DNA from: Eubacterium sp.
GTDB lineage: Bacteria; Bacillota; Clostridia; Oscillospirales; Acutalibacteraceae
DNA length: 39,115 bases
Reading direction: 5' to 3'
Assembly (NCBI GenBank): GCA_017514345.1
Contig: JAFWKC010000083.1
Coordinates: 1 to 39,115 of the forward strand
The notes under the pieces were generated by a model, which was given only the letters and a program-made list of their open reading frames with translations, was not told the origin of the DNA and ran no database searches. Each line of letters starts with the position of its first letter. Position 1 is the first letter of the stretch. The translations under genes were made by a program, and so were the position numbers. This document shows, piece after piece, positions 1 through 6,250 of this stretch.

Positions 1-283
1 AATTAATCAATTTAGGAGCGCCGTTGGCGCAAGGCTCAAGGCTCAAGGAGTAGCCTGCGGCTACGAGGTGTCGGGCGGGCGATGCCCACACCCTTTCGTA
101 TTGAAAGAATTAATCAATTTAAGAGCGCCGTTGGCGCAAGGCTCAAGGCTCAAGGAGTAGCCTGCGGCTATGAGGTGTCGGGCGGGCGATGCCCACACCC
201 TTTCGTATTGAAGAATTAATCAATTTAAGAGCGCCGTTGGCTCAAGGCTCAAGGAGTAGCCTGCGGCTACGAGGTGTCAGGTG
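1..283. repeat. Three tandem copies of a ~107-bp structured repeat
   Basis: Unit 1 spans 1-107 and unit 2 spans 108-213; they are almost identical. Unit 3 (214-283) has lost part of the heptad run and the last hairpin. Each unit begins AATTAATCAATTT, carries GCGCCGTTGGCGC, then head-to-tail heptads AAGGCTC, a hairpin GTAGCCtgcGGCTAC, and (units 1 and 2) a second hairpin GGGCgatGCCC. The third unit ends just before the downstream ATG and supplies its Shine-Dalgarno-like AGGTG (279-283). There are no spacers, so this is not CRISPR. An inverted, diverged copy of the heptad and hairpin part lies after the gene, at 651-716. A non-autonomous mobile or interspersed repeat associated with the gene is my inference. 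Confidence 0.85.
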
Positions 284-289
284 TAACGT

Positions 290-643
290 ATGGCATATCA
301 AAGCTTTAAAGAATTAATTGTTTGGCAAAAGAGTATGGAGCTTGCCGAGCAAGTATACGAATTAGTACAAAAGTTACCAAATGATGAAAAATATGTCCTG
401 TCTGACCAAATGAGGCGTGCCGCAATTTCAATACCCTCAAATATTGCCGAAGGGCATAGCAGAAGTTCAAAAAGTGAATATCTTCACTTTCTGTCTATAG
501 CCCGCGGTTCTTTATCCGAGCTTGAAACACAGATTATTCTTGCTCAAAGAATCAACTATCTTGATAAAAGTCAAACTGAAAAAGCTTTAAATCTATGTGA
601 TGAAATTCAAAAAATGTTATCAGCTATGATAAACAGATTATAA
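290..643 (+). CDS. Four-helix-bundle protein (23S rRNA intervening-sequence type)
   Basis: This 117-residue protein matches the four-helix-bundle family first described from intervening sequences in 23S rRNA genes (TIGR02436 type). Diagnostic stretches are FKELIVWQKSMELAEQVYEL near the N-terminus, then DQMRRAAISIPSNIAEG around residues 39-55, and the later SEYLHFLSIARGSLSELETQ. The whole protein is predicted helical, with no signal peptide. Its molecular role is not established; relatives form pentameric barrels. Here it is free-standing and bracketed by a direct repeat array upstream and an inverted copy of the repeat end downstream, so gene and repeats look like one inserted cassette. The ATG at 290 is preceded by AGGTG at 279-283, which is contributed by the repeat. 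Confidence 0.9.
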   Translation: MAYQSFKELIVWQKSMELAEQVYELVQKLPNDEKYVLSDQMRRAAISIPSNIAEGHSRSSKSEYLHFLSIARGSLSELETQIILAQRINYLDKSQTEKALNLCDEIQKMLSAMINRL

Positions 644-650
644 ACAGGTG

Positions 651-716
651 TGGGCGTAGCCCACCATCTCCCTTGAGGCTTGAGCCTTGTGACCGCAGGT
701 CACTCCTTGAGCCTTT
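651..716. repeat. Inverted, diverged copy of the upstream repeat end
   Basis: Read on the minus strand, 671-716 gives AAGGCTCAAGGAGT, then hairpin GTGACCtgcGGTCAC, then heptads AAGGCTC and AAGCCTC. This is the same order as the units at 1-283 in opposite orientation. The hairpin arms differ from upstream (GTGACC/GGTCAC against GTAGCC/GGCTAC) but both are perfectly paired, a compensatory pattern. A second hairpin, GTGGGCgtaGCCCAC, sits at about 659-664 and matches the GGGC/GCCC hairpin of the upstream units. The copy ends about 27 bases before the next gene. Confidence 0.75.
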
Positions 717-743
717 TGCTGGAGAAAAACGGAGTAAAAAATT

Positions 744-2639
744 ATGTTCAAACTTGAAAGCAACAGATTAAAACGTGAGTTTAAAATCACAAACGACAAC
801 TTTTATGCAAGCCAGATAATGAACAAATACTCTGATATGAGCTTTGTTCCCGACGGCAACGGATGTGAATTTGTCGTGTTCTTCACCGACGGCACCGAGG
901 TGTCCTCGAAGGGACTTCCCGTAGTTCACAGCAGCGAGGAAAACAAAAAGCTTAAGTTCGTCTTTGCTGAGGATTTAGGCACCACTGTAACGCTTGAATA
1001 CTGGGTGCACGAGGACGGCAATTCGATTTGCAAGCAGGTCAGCATAAGCCAGAATAATGACAAGGTTATTGACCGCGTATTTCTTGAAAACATCGGAATT
1101 GTCAATTCCAAAACGCATTTCGGAATTGACCCGACTACGCACAAGGAAGGCGCTGATTTTGTAACCTCACTCGGTCAGCCGTTTTATATTGACAGCCTGT
1201 TTTTCGGATGTGAAAGTCCGTCCGTTGACTGCAAAATCATCCACGGCGCAGGTCAGATAAGATACTATCTCGGCAAGAACGTCGGCAAGGATTTCAAGTG
1301 TCCCGTAACCGTTATGGGCGGCGGCAGCGATAACACTATGCAGGCGATGAAGAAAGCCTTTTACGAATACATCGATTTCATCAGTCTTCCCTCTCCCCTA
1401 CGTATCAACTGCGTTAACACAGACGCACCGAAGAAAGCTGTCGGCGAGGACGTAGCCGCAATTGCAGAAAAATCACTTAAGAATCTTAACGCTCCAGATA
1501 TGCCGACTGTGTTTTCTTTTGTTGACACAAGTCAGAGCTGGTGCGCTGAAAAGGGCGAATTCTGGGGCTTTAATAAGCGCTGGGAAAACGGCTTTGCTCC
1601 GATTAAGGCTGTGTGCGACAGAGAAAACGTCGGTTTTGGCGTTTATTTCGACGTCGCAGGAAGCAAGAAGCTTGCAAAGAAAATTCAGAAAGCAGACAAC
1701 GGCTTTGTGTTTGACGAAGCAGACGAATTATGCTGTGCTTCGGCTGTATATAACAACAAGCTCGCTGATTATATAATTTCACTTATCAAGGAATACTCGC
1801 TGAGCTACATCGGTCTTGGCTTTGGCAAAAGCGAAGAAAAGTTCTGCCAAAACGAGAGCCACGACCACGCCGTAGGCGGCAAAAACGATATGTATTATCT
1901 CAACGACCTTATCGAAAGGCGCGCTGAGCTTGTCAGCCGCATACGCCGCGAATGTCCCGACGTTCACATTACGCTGTGCGGAATGCGCGACGTTTCGCCG
2001 TGGTGGCGTCAGTGGGTTAACACGATAGGCAACCTTGCGCTAAGCGACGGCAAGGGCGACGCACTCAGCGATGATTACAACAAATTTGAAAACGACATCA
2101 CCGAAAGCGATACTGTATTTTTCGACACGATGTGCTCGCACGCCGTTCAGCTGTATTCGAAAGAGCTTGCGCTGAAGCTTGACGAAAGCGACCTCAGCAG
2201 CGAGGAGTTCTACAAGGTAATAATGTGGAGCGTCGTTCGCGGCGAAGGGCTCGTTAATCTTACTCAGTCGATGATTGGTCTTGACGACAGCAAACGCGAA
2301 GCGCTGTCACGCGCGCTGAAATTCAAAACTGAAAATCAGTCAGTTCTTGAAAACTGCACGTTTATCGGCGGCAGACCTGCCGACGGAAACATATACGGCT
2401 TTGTTTCGTGGAACGACGACGGCGGCGTTATCGCTATGCGTAACCCGACTAACGAAAAGGTGCCGATTACGCTCGTTCTCAACAAGCTTATGGGCGTTCC
2501 CGAAACACTTGAGGACGTACACCGTGAAAGCGTATACAACCAGATGCTTCCCGAAACTGATGAAACGTACTCCTACGGCAGCAAGCTTGAAATCACGCTT
2601 CACCCGTTTGAGTGCATAATTTTCAAATTTACGAAATAG
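744..2639 (+). CDS. Glycoside-hydrolase-like protein (GH36/alpha-galactosidase-like)
   Basis: This 631-residue protein has no signal peptide, so it is probably cytoplasmic. An N-terminal beta-rich part (about 1-210) is followed by a likely TIM barrel, with landmarks FVDTSQSWCAEKGEFWGFNKRW (given by position: about residues 258-280), GKNDMYYLNDLIERR, and SPWWRQWVNTIGNLALSDG, then a small C-terminal beta domain ending in HPFECIIFKF. The SPWW and GGKNDMYYL patterns resemble alpha-galactosidase-like clan GH-D proteins. Where GH36 enzymes normally have a KxD nucleophile motif, this protein reads SYIGLGFGKSEE, so the nucleophile may be absent or displaced. The ATG at 744 follows GGAG at 731-734. 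The gene lies 12 bp before lepB, probably co-transcribed. Family assignment is by recollection of motifs; substrate unknown. Confidence 0.5.
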   Translation: MFKLESNRLKREFKITNDNFYASQIMNKYSDMSFVPDGNGCEFVVFFTDGTEVSSKGLPVVHSSEENKKLKFVFAEDLGTTVTLEYWVHEDGNSICKQVSISQNNDKVIDRVFLENIGIVNSKTHFGIDPTTHKEGADFVTSLGQPFYIDSLFFGCESPSVDCKIIHGAGQIRYYLGKNVGKDFKCPVTVMGGGSDNTMQAMKKAFYEYIDFISLPSPLRINCVNTDAPKKAVGEDVAAIAEKSLKNLNAPDMPTVFSFVDTSQSWCAEKGEFWGFNKRWENGFAPIKAVCDRENVGFGVYFDVAGSKKLAKKIQKADNGFVFDEADELCCASAVYNNKLADYIISLIKEYSLSYIGLGFGKSEEKFCQNESHDHAVGGKNDMYYLNDLIERRAELVSRIRRECPDVHITLCGMRDVSPWWRQWVNTIGNLALSDGKGDALSDDYNKFENDITESDTVFFDTMCSHAVQLYSKELALKLDESDLSSEEFYKVIMWSVVRGEGLVNLTQSMIGLDDSKREALSRALKFKTENQSVLENCTFIGGRPADGNIYGFVSWNDDGGVIAMRNPTNEKVPITLVLNKLMGVPETLEDVHRESVYNQMLPETDETYSYGSKLEITLHPFECIIFKFTK

Positions 2640-2651
2640 AGGTTTATTTAT

Positions 2652-3338
2652 ATGACTTGTTTAAAATGCGGCAGCCACGATATTGTCAAAGAGGGCGACA
2701 AGTACGTTTGCAAAGCTTGCGGCGAAGCTCAGGCAAACAGCATAGAGCTTGAAAACACCGACGGCAACGATAACACGCCGAAAAAATCAAAAGGCAGAGA
2801 AGTTGTTGAATTTATACTCCCGATAGTTATTGCGTTTATTATCGCGATGCTGCTAAAGACGTTTATTTTCGCAAACGCGATTGTTCCCACAGGCTCAATG
2901 CTCAACACAATTCAGGAGGGCGACAGGATTATCGCAAGCCGAATTGAGTATTATTTCCACGAGCCCGAAAGATTTGATATTATCATCTTCAAGGCGCCTG
3001 ACGAGGTTGCAAAGGGCAACAACAAAACGTACTACGTAAAGCGCGTTATCGGACTTCCAGGCGAAACGGTTACTATCGTTAACGGCGTTGTTTACGTTAC
3101 CGACAAGGACGGCAAGAGCGAACAGCTGCGCGACGATTTTGTTACAGCCTGCACGCCTACAGGCAACTTCGGACCGTACGAGGTACCAGAGGACAGCTAT
3201 TTCGTTATGGGCGACAACCGTGAAAATTCGGTTGACTCGCGCTACTGGGTTAGCACGAATTACGTCGACAAGGATTTGATTATCGGCAAGGCGAAGTTCT
3301 GCTACTTCCCGTTTGACGACGCAGGAAAGCTTGAATGA
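2652..3338 (+). CDS. lepB: Signal peptidase I with N-terminal zinc ribbon
   Basis: This membrane serine protease removes signal peptides from exported preproteins. A 228-residue protein has a cytoplasmic zinc-ribbon-like segment with two CxxC pairs (C3/C6 and C20/C23), a charged linker, and one transmembrane helix at about 53-76. The S26 family motifs follow: PTGSM with catalytic Ser82, YYVKRVIGLPG with catalytic Lys130, and MGDNRENSVDSRYW at about 187-200. The zinc ribbon is additional to the classical LepB architecture, and its function is unknown. It starts 12 bp after the preceding stop with a weak AGAGG ribosome binding site, so translational coupling is likely. A strong terminator follows at 3341-3366. 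Confidence 0.93.
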   Translation: MTCLKCGSHDIVKEGDKYVCKACGEAQANSIELENTDGNDNTPKKSKGREVVEFILPIVIAFIIAMLLKTFIFANAIVPTGSMLNTIQEGDRIIASRIEYYFHEPERFDIIIFKAPDEVAKGNNKTYYVKRVIGLPGETVTIVNGVVYVTDKDGKSEQLRDDFVTACTPTGNFGPYEVPEDSYFVMGDNRENSVDSRYWVSTNYVDKDLIIGKAKFCYFPFDDAGKLE

Positions 3339-3340
3339 TG

Positions 3341-3366
3341 AAAGGACAGCGTTTGCTGTCCTTTTT
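3341..3366 (+). terminator. Rho-independent terminator of lepB
   Basis: AAAGGACAGC, loop GTTT, GCTGTCC and a run of five T form a textbook terminator immediately after the lepB stop. Confidence 0.9.
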
Positions 3367-3506
3367 CAGTATTCAGTATTCGGTATTCAGGTTTCAGCCT
3401 GAGATGGGCTTCGCCCATACCCATTTTATTAAGATAATAGTAAAATATAATAAGGTGTGGACGAAATCCACCAACAAACTGAAAACTGAATACTGCTAAC
3501 TGAAAA
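3366..3506. repeat. Small element with inverted heptad ends and internal hairpins
   Basis: The left end carries heptads CAGTATT (3367-3373, 3374-3380) and CGGTATT (3381-3387). The right end, read on the other strand, is TTTTCAGTTAGCAGTATTC followed by AGTTTTCAG, that is, the same sequence type inverted. Inside are a hairpin ATGGGCttcGCCCAT (3404-3418) and a second with arms around GTGGA/TCCAC (3454-3472). The architecture parallels the repeats at 1-283 and 651-716, with no gene inside. It sits exactly between the terminators of two convergent genes. Confidence 0.7.
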
Positions 3507-3528
3507 GGACGGTAAAAACCGTCCTTTT
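3503..3528 (-). terminator. Terminator of the 3529-4152 gene
   Basis: AAAAGGACGG and CCGTCCTTTT are perfect inverted arms around TAAAAA. On the minus strand the hairpin begins directly after the stop codon and ends in a T run. Confidence 0.85.
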
Positions 3529-4152
3529 CTATAGCTTTTCAACGTCGATGACTGCGATTTTGTCCATAAACGATTTTGGTGAAATCACCAGTCCGAGTTC
3601 AAAAAAGTCGTCCATATTCATATTCAGATTGTTGATAAAGATAGGCGCTTCGTCGTATTCAACGTCGATATGAAGGCGTTTTGCGTCCTCGTGAATCTGC
3701 TTAACGCTGTAATCTGAGCAATCATAAAGCTTGCGCGCCATAACCTCGTTATTATTGATGTACTGAAGAATGACGTTTCGCTTCGTTTTTGACAGGCTGA
3801 TATAACGCGTATCGTCCTTTGAAAGAGCTTGTCCCATAGTCATTTGGGCAACAGCCTTGCACGCGCCGCTGTTGACGAAAAATTCGTTTATGAATATGCT
3901 TTCGAGCGCGCTTGTGTCGTCGGGAATGATTATTGCAAGTATGTTTTTTGATATTTTCTTGCCGTACTCCTTTTTGATGAACTCCTTGAAATAATACTGA
4001 CATTCCGAAATGCGCTTGGCAAATTCGTGATAAAACGGAATGTTTACCTCGGGCTCAATTGACGGCATATCAAAAGCAATAAACTTATTGCTGTCCTTTT
4101 CCTTAACAAGTATAGTATCGTTTGCAATTATCATCGGTATAGTCTTTGCCAT
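3529..4152 (-). CDS. Hypothetical protein, possibly a degenerate MreB/actin-like fragment
   Basis: A 207-residue soluble protein without signal peptide or membrane helix. I do not recognise it with certainty. Residues about 38-105 can be laid over the MreB segment between phosphate-1 and the adenosine region: FAKRISECQYYFKEFIKK followed by LAIIIPDDTSALESIFINE and FFVNSGACKAVAQMTMGQAL, compared with the MreB pattern VPSGIT-VE-RA---A-AGA----I-EP-AAAIG. The DxGxGT phosphate-binding motifs of actin-family ATPases are not visible, so nucleotide binding may be lost. It has its own promoter (TTGACT, 16 bp, TATAAT), a GGAG site at 4162-4165 and a dedicated terminator, so it appears to be an expressed single gene. 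Confidence 0.7.
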   Translation of the reverse strand: MAKTIPMIIANDTILVKEKDSNKFIAFDMPSIEPEVNIPFYHEFAKRISECQYYFKEFIKKEYGKKISKNILAIIIPDDTSALESIFINEFFVNSGACKAVAQMTMGQALSKDDTRYISLSKTKRNVILQYINNNEVMARKLYDCSDYSVKQIHEDAKRLHIDVEYDEAPIFINNLNMNMDDFFELGLVISPKSFMDKIAVIDVEKL

Positions 4153-4174
4153 AACTGTCTACTCCTTTTCTTCA

Positions 4175-4202
4175 ATTATACACAAGGCAGTAAAAAAGTC
4201 AA
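4175..4202 (-). promoter_or_regulatory. Sigma-A type promoter for the 3529-4152 gene
   Basis: On the minus strand, TTGACT (4197-4202), a 16-bp spacer, and TATAAT (4175-4180). It lies about 25 bp upstream of the ATG at 4152 and just ahead of the ribosome binding site. Confidence 0.75.
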
Positions 4203-4292
4203 ATTTGATAATACATCAGGCGCGTTGTTGTCTATAAAACCTTGTCAATAATATTACAATTATGTAACTTTTATAGATATTATTTTAAATTA

Positions 4293-4301
4293 TGATATAA
4301 T
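4293..4301 (+). promoter_or_regulatory. Extended -10 promoter for the DUF3048 gene
   Basis: TGATATAAT is a TG-extended perfect -10 box about 50 bp upstream of the start codon. No good -35 hexamer is visible at 16-18 bp, as is common with extended -10 elements. Confidence 0.6.
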
Positions 4302-4353
4302 TAGTTGATAAAATTTAATCGGTTGTATGTCACTTGTAAGAAAGGAAATTATT

Positions 4354-5994
4354 ATGAGCGATAACGAATTAGATGAAATTCTTGAAGAAATACGAAAGTT
4401 TTCTGAAGAAAAAAATAAAAGCGAAACCAACGCTCCCGAGGTAAACGAGGAGCCGAAGGCTGAGGAAGTCCCTGCGATTGAAGAAGCTCCCGTCGAGGAA
4501 GCTCCCATAGCTCCCGAGGTTAAACCAGAGGAGCCTGTAAAGGAAGAGCCTGAGCTCACGTTTGACGCTCCAGAGGAGGTTGAAGCTCCCGCAGAGGAGG
4601 CTGACGACGCCGAGGACGATATTTTTGAAATCGTTGACGTTGCCGAGGAAACTCCAGAAGCTCCGAACGCTCCAGAAGCACCTCAGCAGGAGGAAGCAGA
4701 GGATGACGTCGAAAGCGCTACTCCCGTTAACGAGGAAAGCGACGAGGACGAGGAACAGTTCTTTGAAATCACACCTGACGACGAAGCTGCTCCCCCGCCT
4801 GCAAACAATAAAAAGCGCAAGGCGATTATACTTATCGTTTCGATTATTATTCTCCTTGCTCTGCTTATCGGCGTATACTTCGGCGTTGTAGCAAAAAATA
4901 ACGACAATCTCCAGCAGCCAAACGCTCCTGCAACAGAAGCTATCTCGGTTGATAAAAAGCGCGGACCAATTAACCCACTCACAGGCGAGGAGGGCTACAA
5001 CGAAGCCGCTCTTACTCAAAGGCCTGTCGCTGTCGTAGTTGAAAACGAATACTCAACCGAGTCCGTAAGACCTCAGTGGGGTATGAACGAGGCTGACATC
5101 GTGCTTGAGGGCGAAAGCGAGTATTCAACAAGAACGCTGCTCTTCTGGGCTGACTACACAAAGGTTCCTGCACAGGTAGGACCTACACGTTCGGCAAGAC
5201 CACCGTTCATTCGCTTCAGCCAGCTTTTTGACAGCATATTTATCCACGCTGGGCTTTCGCACACAAAGGGTGATTACGAAGGCGCTGACAGCGTTTTTGA
5301 AAACGAAAACGTTGACCACATCAACCTTCTCAAATACTCTGAGGACGGAAAATTCTTCGGCAGAGATTACACAAGAACGTCTACCGTAGAGCATACGGGT
5401 TACCTCAACGGCGAAAATATCGAAGCGCTACTTGATACGGCAAAAATCAACACACAGATTGACACCGATAAGTTCACGCAGCTCAGCTTCAACAAGAAGG
5501 CTGAAAAGCTTTCGGACGTAAAGGCAGAAAGCGTAAGCTTCACCTGGTCCGACGTATATTCGTCAGGTAAATGCCCGAAGGTCGGCAAGTATACTTACGA
5601 TAAGGAAAAGAAAAAGTACACGACTACCGACTTTGACTCAAAGTACGGCGAGGCTGAGCTTGAATTTGAAAATCTCATCTTCCTGCTTGACGAAACCGAA
5701 TACGTTGTAAAGGCAAATTACAAGGGTTCGGGCAACAGCGAAACCTACTGTAACTACAATCTTTCAGGCGGCGACGGCGTTATCCTTTCGCAGGGTACGG
5801 CGCTCAACATCAAGTGGAAGGTTGAAAACAAAAAGCTCGTTCTTGAAACCGAGGACGGAAAAGAGGTTAAGCTCAATCCAGGCAAGAGCTACATCGGTTA
5901 CGGCTCGTCAAACCACGGCGGCAAGGTAACGCTCAATCCTGAAAAATCAAGCGACGACACAACCTCAGCCGACGAGGACGACGAAGAAGAATAA
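4354..5994 (+). CDS. Membrane-anchored DUF3048 (YerB-like) protein with acidic cytoplasmic tail
   Basis: The chosen ATG at 4354 follows AAGAAAGGA (4338-4346) and gives 546 residues; an upstream in-frame ATG at 4327 lacks a ribosome binding site. Residues 1-150 are strongly acidic, with repeated EAP/EEAP segments. A basic KKRK stop and one transmembrane helix follow at about 157-179, then an extracytoplasmic part. That part begins INPLTGEEGYNE and carries the DUF3048 signature: RPVAVVVENEYSTESVRPQWG, ADIVLEGESEYSTRTLLFWA (by position, about residues 218-262), and VGPTRSARPPFIRF. The C-terminal region (about 400-520) fits the companion DUF3048 C-terminal domain. YerB-type proteins are surface lipoproteins or membrane proteins of Bacillota with no settled biochemical role. 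The long acidic N-tail is unusual for the family and may bind a cytoplasmic partner (inference). Confidence 0.88.
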   Translation: MSDNELDEILEEIRKFSEEKNKSETNAPEVNEEPKAEEVPAIEEAPVEEAPIAPEVKPEEPVKEEPELTFDAPEEVEAPAEEADDAEDDIFEIVDVAEETPEAPNAPEAPQQEEAEDDVESATPVNEESDEDEEQFFEITPDDEAAPPPANNKKRKAIILIVSIIILLALLIGVYFGVVAKNNDNLQQPNAPATEAISVDKKRGPINPLTGEEGYNEAALTQRPVAVVVENEYSTESVRPQWGMNEADIVLEGESEYSTRTLLFWADYTKVPAQVGPTRSARPPFIRFSQLFDSIFIHAGLSHTKGDYEGADSVFENENVDHINLLKYSEDGKFFGRDYTRTSTVEHTGYLNGENIEALLDTAKINTQIDTDKFTQLSFNKKAEKLSDVKAESVSFTWSDVYSSGKCPKVGKYTYDKEKKKYTTTDFDSKYGEAELEFENLIFLLDETEYVVKANYKGSGNSETYCNYNLSGGDGVILSQGTALNIKWKVENKKLVLETEDGKEVKLNPGKSYIGYGSSNHGGKVTLNPEKSSDDTTSADEDDEEE

Positions 5995-6001
5995 TGCATA
6001 A

Positions 6002-6040
6002 CAAAACCGCTTGCAGAAATTTGCAAGCGGTTATTATTTT
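6002..6040. terminator. Bidirectional terminator between two convergent genes
   Basis: AACCGCTTGCA and TGCAAGCGGTT are perfect 11-bp arms (6005-6015 and 6022-6032). T-rich flanks lie on the plus side (TTATTATTTTTT) and a shorter TTTTGT on the minus side, so it can serve both the DUF3048 gene and copA. Confidence 0.85.
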
Positions 6041-6250
6041 TTATTCTGCTGAAACGAAGGTGTAGTCCTTTGCTTCAACCGTATTTTTGATTGTATCGTT
6101 ATCAAGGTCGGCGTTCAGAGTGAGGACTGCCGTTCCTTTTTCGTGGCTTACGTCAGCCGCTTCAACCTGCTCAAGCTCCTCAAAAGCCTTTTTGACTGCC
6201 GCTTCGCAGTGAGGGCACATCATACCTTCTATTTTTACCGTTTTTGTCAT
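6041..6250 (-). CDS. Possible internal start for a free CopZ-like copper chaperone
   Basis: In frame inside copA, ATG at 6248-6250 is preceded by AAAAGGAG (6260-6267) with nine bases between GGAG and ATG, an ideal initiation signal. Translation from it would give 69 residues, [20 protein letters not shown] onwards, which is a complete HMA/CopZ fold by length and motif (CPHC). It could therefore be made both as the C-terminal domain of CopA and as a free metallochaperone. It could equally be a relic of a former separate copZ gene that lost the intervening stop. Whether the internal start is used cannot be seen from sequence alone. Confidence 0.5.
   Translation of the reverse strand: MTKTVKIEGMMCPHCEAAVKKAFEELEQVEAADVSHEKGTAVLTLNADLDNDTIKNTVEAKDYTFVSAE

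Noticed and set aside
1..283. CRISPR array
   Set aside because: Units are contiguous ~107-bp copies without unique spacers and contain internal heptads and hairpins.
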